Shown here: piece after piece, positions 17,665 through 25,909 of the stretch
Layout: each line of letters opens with the position of its first letter
Numbering within the stretch: position 1 is the stretch's first letter
NCBI RefSeq assembly: GCF_002259795.1
Contig: NZ_MWXA01000009.1
Span: 62,001-126,000, forward strand
Length of the DNA stretch: 64,000 nt
Source: Bifidobacterium aquikefiri
GTDB lineage: Bacteria; Actinomycetota; Actinomycetes; Actinomycetales; Bifidobacteriaceae
Direction: 5' to 3'
Notes under the pieces: model-generated
The model's input: only the letters and a program-made list of their open reading frames with translations
Database searches by the model: none
Told to the model about the DNA's origin: nothing
Position numbers and translations under genes: made by a program

Positions 17665-18123
17665 TCACGCTTGCATGATGGCATTTCTCAAGGGAAGGAT
17701 GCTGCCAGGAGACACCGACAGTTCATCGACCCCGATCTTAAGAAAAGTCTCAGTCAGGGAAGGATCCTCTCCAAGTTCTCCGCATATGCCGCACCAGATG
17801 TGGTGACGATGTGCCGCCGTGACGGCCATCTCTATCATGCGAAGCACAGCTGGCGAATGCGGGTCTGCAAAGCGTTTGAGATGAGCGTTCTGGCGATCGC
17901 ATGCCAGGGTGTATTGGGTGAGATCATTCGTTCCGATTGAGAAGAAATCAACCACTTGCGCCAATTCTTCAGCCATGATCACCGACGCTGGAGTCTCGAT
18001 CATTATGCCCACTTGAATATCATGCTTGAACTTCACATCCTCACCGTTCAAAGCCGTCTTGACCTCTTCGATGATCGCTCGAGCATCCTGAACTTCTTGC
18101 ACTGAAGTGATCATCGGCAGCAT
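17665..18123 (-). pseudogene. 3' fragment of PTS enzyme I gene (ptsI relic)
   Basis: 152 residues equal to roughly the last quarter of enzyme I, with MIETPASVIM, FFSIGTNDLTQY and the active-site cysteine region (IWCGICGE). Enzyme I is normally about 570 residues; the HPr-binding domain and phosphohistidine are missing, so this cannot work as a phosphotransferase. Homology seems to begin a few codons before the first ATG, at about 18145, and to be joined there to a fragment of a PTS-type regulator. The two look like the ends of a deleted PTS locus. Confidence 0.8.
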
Positions 18124-18368
18124 GATTGCGATGTTGCCAAACGTGGAAGCTCATCTGAGAGGTGCAAATTCTCGGCAATAAGCCTGTATCCTCTGCCTCT
18201 GCGAGATTCAATGACCGCACCATCCTGAGCATGTCCATTAATTTCTTTCACAGTTCGGTAAATCGTCTTCGTCGAGACACAAAGCATCTTTGACAGTTCC
18301 AATCCAGAAACATATCCGCGATGATGAGTGAGACGGTTGATCAACGGTTTCTCAACTTCAAATGTCAT
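18111..18368 (-). pseudogene. 5' fragment of PRD/BglG-type regulator gene
   Basis: 85 residues beginning with a helix-turn-helix of the HTH_11 / BglG-MtlR type (LTHHRGYVSGLELSKMLCVS, then TKTIYRTVKEIN and GRGYRLIAE). The expected PRD and EIIA-like domains are absent; after about residue 68 the frame runs into the enzyme I fragment in another frame. The ribosome site is still good (AAGGGGG before ATG 18368), so a short DNA-binding peptide could still be made. Confidence 0.7.
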
Positions 18369-18909
18369 CGACGTGCCCCCTTACACTGACTTCCAGTATA
18401 TGAATGGCACACATGTCTGAGCCCCCCATGAACGCTACAATCCAGTCCGTTGGCAAAGGGACACTTTTTAGATATGCTACGATCCCAGCATGAAGTTCCC
18501 CTTCAGGAATCAATCAAAACCCCCTTGGCATAAAACAACGCTGTGGAAGAACCGTCCAATGGCTGGCCTCCGACAGCATCTGCGCCAGCCCTGTCTTGTG
18601 AATCGCATTCACTTGACTTGACGATAGTCATGCTGATGACGATTGTTGACACGGTCGATATCATGGCTGTCTGATTTCAATTGCTGTCTCAATCTGCGAC
18701 ATCATCGCAGCAGCCTTGGCAGCATCTTTCACATCCTTGACGATACAGAGCAGCCCGGGGAAATCTGTCAATACACTCGCCATTCCAAAAGCTTACTTTG
18801 GAAATTCACATCAATAATGCGGAATGCCAAGATACGCTTATGGCATGCGCCCTTTCGGCAATCGACCTGGCATAGTCCAACGAATCGGCTTTGCGAAGGA
18901 GAGAGCGCC
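18369..18909. other. Intergenic region, about 540 bp, with possible micro-ORF
   Basis: No convincing gene. A 40-codon frame on the minus strand (18661-18783, starting MASVLTDF and containing IVKDVKDAAKAAAMMSQIE) has protein-like composition but no ribosome site, and may be another relic. The part just before 18369 should hold the promoter of the regulator fragment. Confidence 0.35.
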
Positions 18910-19750
18910 TCAGACTGTGGCGGTTCCCTTGAAGCAGATGGTGCTCTCACCACCAATCCAGACATGTTCGCCATCGAAGTCAACGACGATCTCGCCAGAC
19001 CTTCCGAGTCTCGTACCTTGTGCAGCAACGTAATGGTCAGGCGCCTTCCCAGTTCGAATCAACCATTGCGCCACAGATGCATTCAGACTGCCCGTCACCG
19101 GATCTTCCGCCACATGGACCCCCCGGCGCAAAGGCTCGCAGCTCAAAGAGATGTCGCGAGCCTTCTGCATAGGGTCCGATGACACCAACCATCGCCTGCG
19201 GAATCTCGCTGAAGTCTGGATTCAAGGAAAGGACGCTCTGTGCCGAGTCCAGCATGACGGCCATCCATCCTGGACCGTTATCCACCCACTGCGAATCAAC
19301 TATCCGTTCCATGCCCACACCCAACGCATCCGCGACCCTGTTGAGATAGTCAGCTTCGAGGGGCCCTGCATGCAGAATTGGCGGAGCGGCGAACGAGAGA
19401 AGATCGCCATCCTGCTTCAGCTCCACCAGACCCGCACCGCATTCCTGAACGATTCTCCCCCGCCGCCGAGGAGCGCCCCCGTTTTCCAGCCATGCGTGTG
19501 CAGAGCCAAGCGTCGGATGCCCAGCAAACGGAATCTCCTTAGCCGGCGTGAATATTCGCAAGCGATAATCCGCGTTGGAATCCGATGGAGGAAGAACGAA
19601 GGTCGTCTCCGAAAGATTCGTCCAGCGAGCGATGAGCAACATCTCGTCATCGCTGATGTCCTCGGCATCCAGCACCACTGCCAAAGGATTGCCCCTATAT
19701 GGTGTGTCCGAGAAGACATCGACCTGCGCGAACGGATATGTACGTTTCAT
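18910..19750 (-). pseudogene. PhzF-family isomerase/epimerase gene, frameshifted
   Basis: The first 210 codons encode a typical PhzF start (FAQVDVFSDTPYRGNPLAVV, catalytic-Glu region LSETTFVLPP, FTPAKEIPFAGHPTLGSAHAW). At about 19119-19124 the coding strand has six Gs. Five would continue the frame into VHVAEDPVTGSLNASVAQWL and so on, the conserved second half, which instead lies in the +1 frame down to 18910. Without correction the protein ends in unrelated residues at 19037. The cause may be mutation, slippage or a sequencing error in the homopolymer. The start at 19750 has GGAGGGG nine bases upstream. PhzF relatives are small-molecule isomerases; the substrate is unknown. Confidence 0.8.
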
Positions 19751-19864
19751 GAGTGGGACCCCTCCAACCAGATGTTTGTTCACAAGCCTACTCCCCGCAC
19801 CTCCGCATCAAGAGATCCGCACCTGTAGACTAGGATGCATCGCGACCATTGAGGAAGAACGCAC

Positions 19865-20197
19865 ATGAGATTCTGGGAGTGCAACGATCCGACAGCGCTG
19901 AGCGCACAATGCCCGGAGGAATACACAGCACTACTTCTGCGATATGACCACTTCACCGTGACAGTCGGCGAACTCAAAGGGATCCTCATTACCTATCAAT
20001 GGCATACCGAAAGGCTTCCTGAAGGCGGACGAATCGCGCACGTGCTGCTCAACCCATCACCGAGTCACCTTTCCAACAGTTCCGCAGACCTTCGATCGAC
20101 GATTCTTCGACACCCACAAGCACCAACTGCCGTCCAGAAAATCATTGACCAGTTGAACTTCGTGCCTTCCCCAAGCTCTCCCCTCGAGCAACAATGA
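19865..20197 (+). CDS. Hypothetical protein (110 aa)
   Basis: A soluble 110-residue protein without a recognised domain. The N-terminal 70 residues are mixed alpha/beta in composition (ALLLRYDHFTVTVGELKGIL), with a Ser/Pro-rich tail. The start has GAGGAAG about eight bases upstream. It stands alone, divergent from the PhzF gene. The coding call rests on the ribosome site and composition. Confidence 0.55.
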   Translation: MRFWECNDPTALSAQCPEEYTALLLRYDHFTVTVGELKGILITYQWHTERLPEGGRIAHVLLNPSPSHLSNSSADLRSTILRHPQAPTAVQKIIDQLNFVPSPSSPLEQQ

Positions 20198-20544
20198 GCT
20201 TTTCTCAGCCCAGTTTTGTCCTTCCTTATTCCAACCCACGTATTGGCAGATCCCCAATCACAGCCGGTAGAACCTGGATCAGCTCACCGTATAGACCCCA
20301 GACGAAAACCATCCAAGACATACGATGAAAGCCGATAGCACCCAGGAAAAAGGAAAGCGACAAATGGACACTCCCACAGACACCCTCAACAACGACAATA
20401 GAATCACAACGCTGCAAGTCCAGGTTCACTGACACCAAGACAACCCAGCCAACACCAGAGCATGCACTTACAATCACGATTCATCCGACTGAGCACATCA
20501 TCGAATCTGTCGGAAAGATTCGGTTCAAGGAGTAGATTCCAGAT
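20198..20544. other. Intergenic region, 347 bp
   Basis: No gene, repeat or hairpin of note. AAGGAG at about 20527 is the likely ribosome site of the GNAT gene at 20545, though rather far from the ATG. Confidence 0.4.
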
Positions 20545-20994
20545 ATGGTTCAAGCTTCTGTTCTGATAAGACCAGCTGCATCAACGGATACCGACGATAT
20601 CATCCGGCTTTGGAAAGAGTGTGGCTTGACACGCCCATGGAACGACCCAGAAGCTGACTTGAATCGTCTTCTTGACTTCGCTCAGGCGCATGTTCTGGTC
20701 GCTCAGAGGAAAGAAGAACAGTCGGACATAGCTGGAAGCGTTGTTACTCAATGGGATGGACATCGAGGCTGGATATCGTTTCTCTGCGTCAGCGATCGCC
20801 ACCGACACGATGGGATAGGAACCCTCCTTCTTGAACAGGGTGAACAATGGCTCGTAAACAAGGGCGCACCTGCGATACAGCTGCTGATACGCAACGATAA
20901 CGAAACGGTGACCGGCTTCTATAGGAAACTGGGCTATGGTCAGGTCCCTTCAGCCTTGTGGCAGAAACGATATGACGGACATACGCGCTCATAA
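20545..20994 (+). CDS. GNAT acetyltransferase, YpeA-like
   Basis: 149 residues. The hallmark of the YpeA sub-group is LWKECGLTRPWNDPEADL (about 22-39). The acetyl-CoA loop is RHRHDGIGTLLLEQGE, and NDNETVTGFYRKLGY is the C-terminal GNAT motif. It should acetylate an unknown small molecule or protein in the cytosol. It is monocistronic by spacing. Confidence 0.88.
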   Translation: MVQASVLIRPAASTDTDDIIRLWKECGLTRPWNDPEADLNRLLDFAQAHVLVAQRKEEQSDIAGSVVTQWDGHRGWISFLCVSDRHRHDGIGTLLLEQGEQWLVNKGAPAIQLLIRNDNETVTGFYRKLGYGQVPSALWQKRYDGHTRS

Positions 20995-21176
20995 GCACAA
21001 AATCGTTGTTCCTACAAATTACAAAAAATCGTGCACGCTTGATTTCATGTTCCTTCTCAAGCCCTCGCGGAGAAATTGCCTTCCTCACACGGGGTTCCCA
21101 CCAATGACATGCTCATGAGTCCATTGTGCTAGCATCTGCTTGCAATACAGGCGAAAAACGTAAAGAGGAAACATCA

Positions 21177-21611
21177 ATGGGTAACGTCTCATTCCATGAC
21201 ATGCAAGGATTTCACGACCCATCATGGGATCAGGCGTTCGCAATACTGATTCAACTGCGCGACACCCTGACACGCGAAGAATTGCAGACAGTCATAGATG
21301 AAGGAACACCTCAGGGTCTGAGATTCACCGCAATGTTCGACGCTCAGACTTGTGTTGCCATCGCTGGATGGCGACTATTCGCCAACACGCATCTCAAGCG
21401 AGTGCTCTACGTTGACGATCTATGCGTCGATGCCTCCCGCCGCTCTCAACATTATGGTCACCTATTCATTGATGAGCTCAAGCGACGTGCAATCGAACTG
21501 GGAGCCCACGCCATTGACCTTGATTCAGGCGTGCAACGATTCGCAGCGCACAGATTCTACATGGACAATGACTTCCACATCAGTTCCCACCACTTCCGCA
21601 ACGAACTCTGA
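21177..21611 (+). CDS. GNAT-family acetyltransferase
   Basis: 144 residues with a GNAT core: strand VLYVDDLCVDASRR, the acetyl-CoA loop SQHYGHLFIDELKRRA and the C-terminal motif FAAHRFYMDNDFHI. The family glycine-rich loop is reduced to a single Gly. ATG 21177 has AGAGGAA seven bases upstream; the longer frame to 21126 has no site. The substrate is unknown, and no operon partner is visible. Confidence 0.85.
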   Translation: MGNVSFHDMQGFHDPSWDQAFAILIQLRDTLTREELQTVIDEGTPQGLRFTAMFDAQTCVAIAGWRLFANTHLKRVLYVDDLCVDASRRSQHYGHLFIDELKRRAIELGAHAIDLDSGVQRFAAHRFYMDNDFHISSHHFRNEL

Positions 21612-21711
21612 TACCAGACAACTTCACTATCTGCACCGTCGCGCGCCCATCACGAACAACTCCTACAGAAATTGCTCGCTATGTGAATATCCTTTATATC
21701 TTTATGGGTCG

Positions 21712-22320
21712 CTATTCGTGTACATCGAGTCTGCGCTCTCTGTAGTAGTAGTCCCTATCCTTCTGCCCGATGGGCCGCAGCACCTTGCAGGGAACACCAA
21801 CCGCCACGACATCTGAGGGTATGTCACGGTCAACCACGGATCCCGCACCGATCACCACATTGTCGCCAATGGTGGCTCCTGGCAGTATCGACACGTTCGC
21901 CCCCACCCACACATTGCTGCCGATGGACACAGGAATGGCATATGTGTAATGGTGCTCACGCAGGATCGGCAGGATCGAATGGCCTGCAGTGGCGATGACC
22001 ACATTCGGACCGAACAGGCACCAATCGCCAATGGTGATGTCGGCATCGTCCACGCAGGTGAAGTTCACGTTGCAATACACGCCTCTGCCCATGCGCACGT
22101 GGTGGAAACCCCAGTTCGAGTGTGCCGGCACCTCGACATGGCATCCATCGCCAATCGCGGCAAACATGCGCCGCAGCTGCTCGTCCTTGCCATGCACATC
22201 CATGGGATGCAGCTGGTTGAACCGGTAGAGTTCCTCCTGACAGGCCAACTGATCGCCCATGATGGCGGGATCGTCGTAATGATAAGGGAGTTCCTGCGCT
22301 CTGCGTGCCACATTATCCAT
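21712..22320 (-). CDS. Sugar O-acetyltransferase, Maa/NodL/LacA-like (LbH)
   Basis: 202 residues. It has the maltose-acetyltransferase N-terminal cap (CQEELYRFNQLHP) and a left-handed beta-helix of hexapeptide repeats (FGPNVVIATAGH, VSIGSNVWVGANVSILPGAT, IGDNVVIGAGSVV). The catalytic His is in ATAGHS. It transfers acetyl from acetyl-CoA to a sugar hydroxyl, probably as a trimer. ATG 22320 has GGAGGGG five bases upstream. It is divergent from an AraC-type regulator that now carries a stop codon. Confidence 0.9.
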   Translation of the reverse strand: MDNVARRAQELPYHYDDPAIMGDQLACQEELYRFNQLHPMDVHGKDEQLRRMFAAIGDGCHVEVPAHSNWGFHHVRMGRGVYCNVNFTCVDDADITIGDWCLFGPNVVIATAGHSILPILREHHYTYAIPVSIGSNVWVGANVSILPGATIGDNVVIGAGSVVDRDIPSDVVAVGVPCKVLRPIGQKDRDYYYRERRLDVHE

Positions 22321-22656
22321 GTTTCCCCTCCACATTGTTCCTGCCGCCTGACTGATCCGACAGACGTATCCGTAAGACACCTGATGACGATGGCATGCCA
22401 GCCGGCATGCCCCCGCAGGTGATGGGCCGTTTCGGATTCGCACCGGTCATTCCGAACGGTTCGAAGCCAGGATTGTCGCGATAATGCATCGCTGCACTAA
22501 CGCCGGAATGAATTCTGACCATGCCCCATTCCCACATCATCCTTGGAAGCACTGCAATAGATACACAGACAATTATATTGATACGGCGAGGATGCAGTAG
22601 CGTTATTGTACGGTTCTCTGTCACAATCGTACGAACCTCAGGAAGGCGGGCTGAGC
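22321..22656. other. Divergent intergenic region, 336 bp
   Basis: Between the acetyltransferase and AraC-type genes. Arms GTACG (22608-22612) and CGTAC (22628-22632) form a spaced dyad close to the regulator start and may be its binding site. An ATTATATTGATA stretch near 22571-22582 is a plausible promoter. Nothing else is seen. Confidence 0.4.
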
Positions 22657-23547
22657 ATGGATGTGCTCGAAGTCATGTCTGACATGTCGGAAAAGGTGCA
22701 CTACAACATTACAGGACTGCCCGTGTATTCCCTGAGAGACCGGCTGCGCCGATACGGCTATGCCGCAAAAGTCCACTGGCATCCAGACCTTGAACTCATT
22801 GTGGTCCTCTCGGGAATCATGCAATATTCCGTGAACGGCACGATCGTCACCATTCCCGCCGGACATGGCATCTTCGTCAACTCCCGACGCCTGCATTTCG
22901 GATTCTCCCACAAGCATGCTGACTGCACGTTCATCGCCACCGTCATACACCCCAGCCTGATCACGGCCGGTCTTCCGGCGGCACAGGATGCCCTCGGCAG
23001 GCAAACCGCACGGAATCGCAGCGACTTCTATCTTTTGTCACCATTCATCGAGTGGCAGGAGCACCTCATCAGAAACATCAGTCAGCTCAACGCGATGGCC
23101 TCCATCCAGACACCTCCGCCGCTCGAAATCATGGATCTTGCAACGCATATCGGCATCCAGGCACTCAACCATGCGGGCGAACAGCATCCGCACACTCTCA
23201 ACGACCCCGACGAGATCGCATTCCAACGGATGGCAGCATTCATTGAGCGGCACCACCATCTGCACATCACCGTTCAGGACATAGCTCACGCAGGGACAGT
23301 CGGGCGAAGCACATGCTTCCAGATCTTCCATTGATTCACGCAATCAACCCCAAACAAATACCTCATCGACACACGCATCAGGACAAGCATCACCATGCTC
23401 GAGGAAAGCAACGCACCCGTCAGCGAAATAGCACAACATTGTGGGTTCGCAACCACAAGCCATTACAGCCACACCTTCAAACTGCAGATCGGCGTAACGC
23501 CAACCCAATACCGAGACAAGCATCACAGCCAACACCAGAAAACATGA
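22657..23547 (+). pseudogene. AraC-family regulator gene with one in-frame TGA
   Basis: The first 226 codons give a cupin sensor domain (VHWHPDLELIVVLSG, PAGHGIFVNSRRLH) and the first helix-turn-helix. The frame stops at TGA 23332-23334 right after STCFQIFH. With that codon read through, the same frame goes on for 70 codons with the rest of an AraC domain (FTQSTPNKYLIDTRI, APVSEIAQHCGFATTSHYSH) to 23547. CGA (Arg) to TGA is the simplest history. As it stands the protein lacks its second HTH. The start has GGAAGG about ten bases upstream. It is divergent from the sugar acetyltransferase, its presumed target. Confidence 0.8.
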
Positions 23548-23604
23548 GCACACGGCGATGTCATCTGCAACCGCAATGGAAGGATTACCAAACATCATCT
23601 ACAA

Positions 23605-23637
23605 AACAACGATTCGTAAACAACGATTCGTAAACAA
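23605..23637. repeat. Short tandem repeat, 14-base unit, 2.4 copies
   Basis: AACAACGATTCGTA is repeated exactly twice and followed by AACAA, just past the stop of the gene ending at 23664. Copy number could vary by slippage. Confidence 0.75.
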
Positions 23638-23663
23638 AGAATCCAACCAGAAACTGCATTCGC

Positions 23664-24293
23664 CTATCGCACTTGCGCGGGCGTCTCGGTGATTGCACTT
23701 TCGCCGATCTGTGGAGTGAGCGTGTGATAGTGGCGGAAATTGTATATCAGCGGCTTCCAAGCGGTCGGATCGATATGCGATGTGCCCGCCACCACGATCG
23801 CCGGGTCGGCATGCACCTGCAGCACATGCGCCTGAACGACAAGGAAGTTGTGTCCCACATCCTGCTCGCAATGGACCACTTTGACCTCTATCTGAAGCCT
23901 GCATTCGCGAATGCCGTCGCATGAGACATGCTCGCACGGCTCCGGGGTAAGCCCCACCGCCGCGAATTTGTCCGTCACCTGCATGCTGCCATGCCCATGC
24001 TGGCTGCACGCATGCTCAACTCCGGTCATGTCTCCGAGCCGTTCGACCTGCCTGAAGAGTTCCGGCCCAGGCAGATTGAGCACTGCCTCCCCTCTCGCGG
24101 CGAGGTTCTCAGCCGTGCGACTGCCAAGGCCCATGCCAAGAACAATCGTGTCACCCAGCGCCCACGAACTGCTCATCGGAGCGATGTTCGTCGAGCCATC
24201 GGGATTCGTGGTGCTCAGCAGAACGACAGTATTGCCATAATAGAGAATGCTGGGTCGTACATTGATATGAGTGGTTGATGATTTCATGTTCAT
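23664..24293 (-). CDS. Flavin-reductase-like (FMN-binding split barrel) protein
   Basis: About 209 residues of the flavin reductase-like fold: NVRPSILYYGNTVVLLSTT, then PDGSTNIAPMSSSWALGD, where FMN phosphate is expected, and ARGEAVLNLP. It probably binds FMN and reduces a small molecule or passes electrons. The end of the protein (GTSHIDPTAWKPLIYNFRHY) is well formed. Start candidates are ATG 24323, 24293 and 24287, none with a clear ribosome site. It is divergent from an ArsR-type regulator starting near 24360, the likely controller. Confidence 0.82.
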   Translation of the reverse strand: MNMKSSTTHINVRPSILYYGNTVVLLSTTNPDGSTNIAPMSSSWALGDTIVLGMGLGSRTAENLAARGEAVLNLPGPELFRQVERLGDMTGVEHACSQHGHGSMQVTDKFAAVGLTPEPCEHVSCDGIRECRLQIEVKVVHCEQDVGHNFLVVQAHVLQVHADPAIVVAGTSHIDPTAWKPLIYNFRHYHTLTPQIGESAITETPAQVR

Positions 24294-24359
24294 GGCACAA
24301 GCATCGCATGCGAACGATTCCATCCATGTGGAAGCTTCGACGATGTAACCTAGATATCC

Positions 24360-25073
24360 GTGTGCACATTCGATACTGGAAGCGACATCGCCCGCCTGGC
24401 TTCGACCCTTGCCGATCCCACCCGCGCGAATGTCTGCGCAACCCTCATGGACGGCTGCGCATGGACAGCGAGTGAACTGGCAAGGCAGACGAGAGTCAGT
24501 CCCCAGGCGATGACATCATGCCTTTCCAAGTTGGAAGAGTCACATCTGATCACACGAATGAGGCAGGGCAGACACCGCTATGTCAGACTCTGCGACGAGC
24601 ATACGGCACAGATCATCGAATTCATGGGAATCGTGGCAGAAACCACGCAGACCCGTGTAATAGGATACCGGCAGGTTCGAGCCGACCGACGACTCCGATA
24701 CGCCCGAACCTGCTACAACCACATTGCCGGACACCTGGCAATTCTCATCACCACCGCAATGCAAACGCGTGGACTCATAGACCTTCGAGACGATTCAATC
24801 CGCCTGACAGACAAGGGCACGCTCTGGTTCGCCAACAACGGCATGCCGGAATCTCAGCTGCGCAAGACTCCACGCATCAAGGGATGCCTCGACTGGACCG
24901 AACGACGCATGCATATCGGCGGCAGCGCAGGAAGCGCATTGTGCTCTCGTCTCATGGATCTCAGCGTCATACGCCGAAACACACCAAGAAGGGCGCTCCG
25001 CGTCACCACAACAGGAAAACGCTGGTTCGTGAGCCAGCTGGGCATCGACGAAGACACGCTCGACGAAAGCTAG
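24360..25073 (+). CDS. ArsR-type winged-helix regulator with C-terminal extension
   Basis: 237 residues. The N-terminal 90 form an ArsR-like winged helix (ASTLADPTRANVCATLMDG, VSPQAMTSCLSKLEESHLI, wing RMRQGRHRYVRL). The remaining 145 residues hold two further segments (GLIDLRDDSIRLTDKGTLWF and a similar later stretch ending in VTTTGKRWF) that look like repeated winged-helix halves. The start seems to be GTG at 24360. It is divergent from the flavin-reductase-like gene. Whether it senses metal, redox or a ligand is not clear; the typical ArsR metal box is absent. Confidence 0.82.
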   Translation: MCTFDTGSDIARLASTLADPTRANVCATLMDGCAWTASELARQTRVSPQAMTSCLSKLEESHLITRMRQGRHRYVRLCDEHTAQIIEFMGIVAETTQTRVIGYRQVRADRRLRYARTCYNHIAGHLAILITTAMQTRGLIDLRDDSIRLTDKGTLWFANNGMPESQLRKTPRIKGCLDWTERRMHIGGSAGSALCSRLMDLSVIRRNTPRRALRVTTTGKRWFVSQLGIDEDTLDES

Positions 25074-25246
25074 CGCTGGCACCATTTCCCATATCTCCCC
25101 CACAATGCTGCACCCGCAAAGACCATGAGCAGGTACACTCCAGACATCAATGGGCAACGGGCTCATAGAGACCCAGACCCAAGAACGAGAAGCGCAAGTC
25201 TGCCATGGGCAAAGGCATCACCGAAGCAATTCCAGATGGATCACTT

Positions 25247-25897
25247 TCACTGCCTCGGCGTCCAACCTCTTGCTGTGGTGATGAGCATGCGTTGCCCAAT
25301 GCTGTGAGGGTCGGAAAGAATCGCGACGATCTCCTGCGCGACACTGGCGAACGGAAGCGTTGGCATACCTGGAACCTTCGCGACTTCCGCAAGCGGCTTG
25401 GCAATCACGTTGAAACTCGCTGGCGCATCCTTGAGATTCACCGGATAGACGATCGTGTAGTCCAGACCGGATTGCTCGAGGAAGGCGTCCGCGGCTGCCT
25501 TGTCTCGGAAGAACTTTCCCAGTACCGTTCGGTATGCGAGTTTCATGAACCATGCCGCCTTGTCGGCAGTGTCACCCGCACCGAATGCGGATACCAATAT
25601 GATGCGCCTGACATGTGCGGCCTTCGCGGCCTTGACTATCGATGCAATATTGCGCTGCATGAACGAGGTATCTTTGATAGCGCCCGTTATTGCAACGATG
25701 ATGGCGTCAGAGCCTTTGGCCGCCTCCGTGAGCGCGACGGTGTCCTCCGCATTTCCCTTGACGATTCTGATTCCCTTGCTCGCGGCCACGGCTTCTGGCC
25801 TGCGAACATATGCGGTGACCTCATGCCCTGCCCGAACTGCAGAGTTCATGGTTCGTGATCCCACATTGCCAGTCGCACCGATGATGACTACCTTCAT
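25247..25897 (-). CDS. NmrA-like NAD(P)-binding protein (atypical SDR)
   Basis: 216 residues with the Rossmann start MKVVIIGATGNVGSRT, acidic patch GNAEDTVALTEA and RRIILVSAFGAG, as in atypical short-chain dehydrogenases of the NmrA / SDR_a5 group. No catalytic Tyr-Lys pair is evident, so it may be a sensor or a quinone/flavin-type reductase rather than a classical dehydrogenase. AAAGGAG precedes the ATG. It lies 12 bases after the large YhgE-type gene and probably shares its message. Confidence 0.88.
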   Translation of the reverse strand: MKVVIIGATGNVGSRTMNSAVRAGHEVTAYVRRPEAVAASKGIRIVKGNAEDTVALTEAAKGSDAIIVAITGAIKDTSFMQRNIASIVKAAKAAHVRRIILVSAFGAGDTADKAAWFMKLAYRTVLGKFFRDKAAADAFLEQSGLDYTIVYPVNLKDAPASFNVIAKPLAEVAKVPGMPTLPFASVAQEIVAILSDPHSIGQRMLITTARGWTPRQ

Positions 25898-25909
25898 TGT
25901 TGTTCTCCT

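Noticed and set aside
18490-18621. 43-codon plus-strand frame starting MKFPFRNQSK
   Set aside because: No ribosome site and no coding signs; could be chance.
20226-20477. 83-codon minus-strand frame
   Set aside because: Valine/glycine-rich with no ribosome site; the plus strand is equally non-coding.
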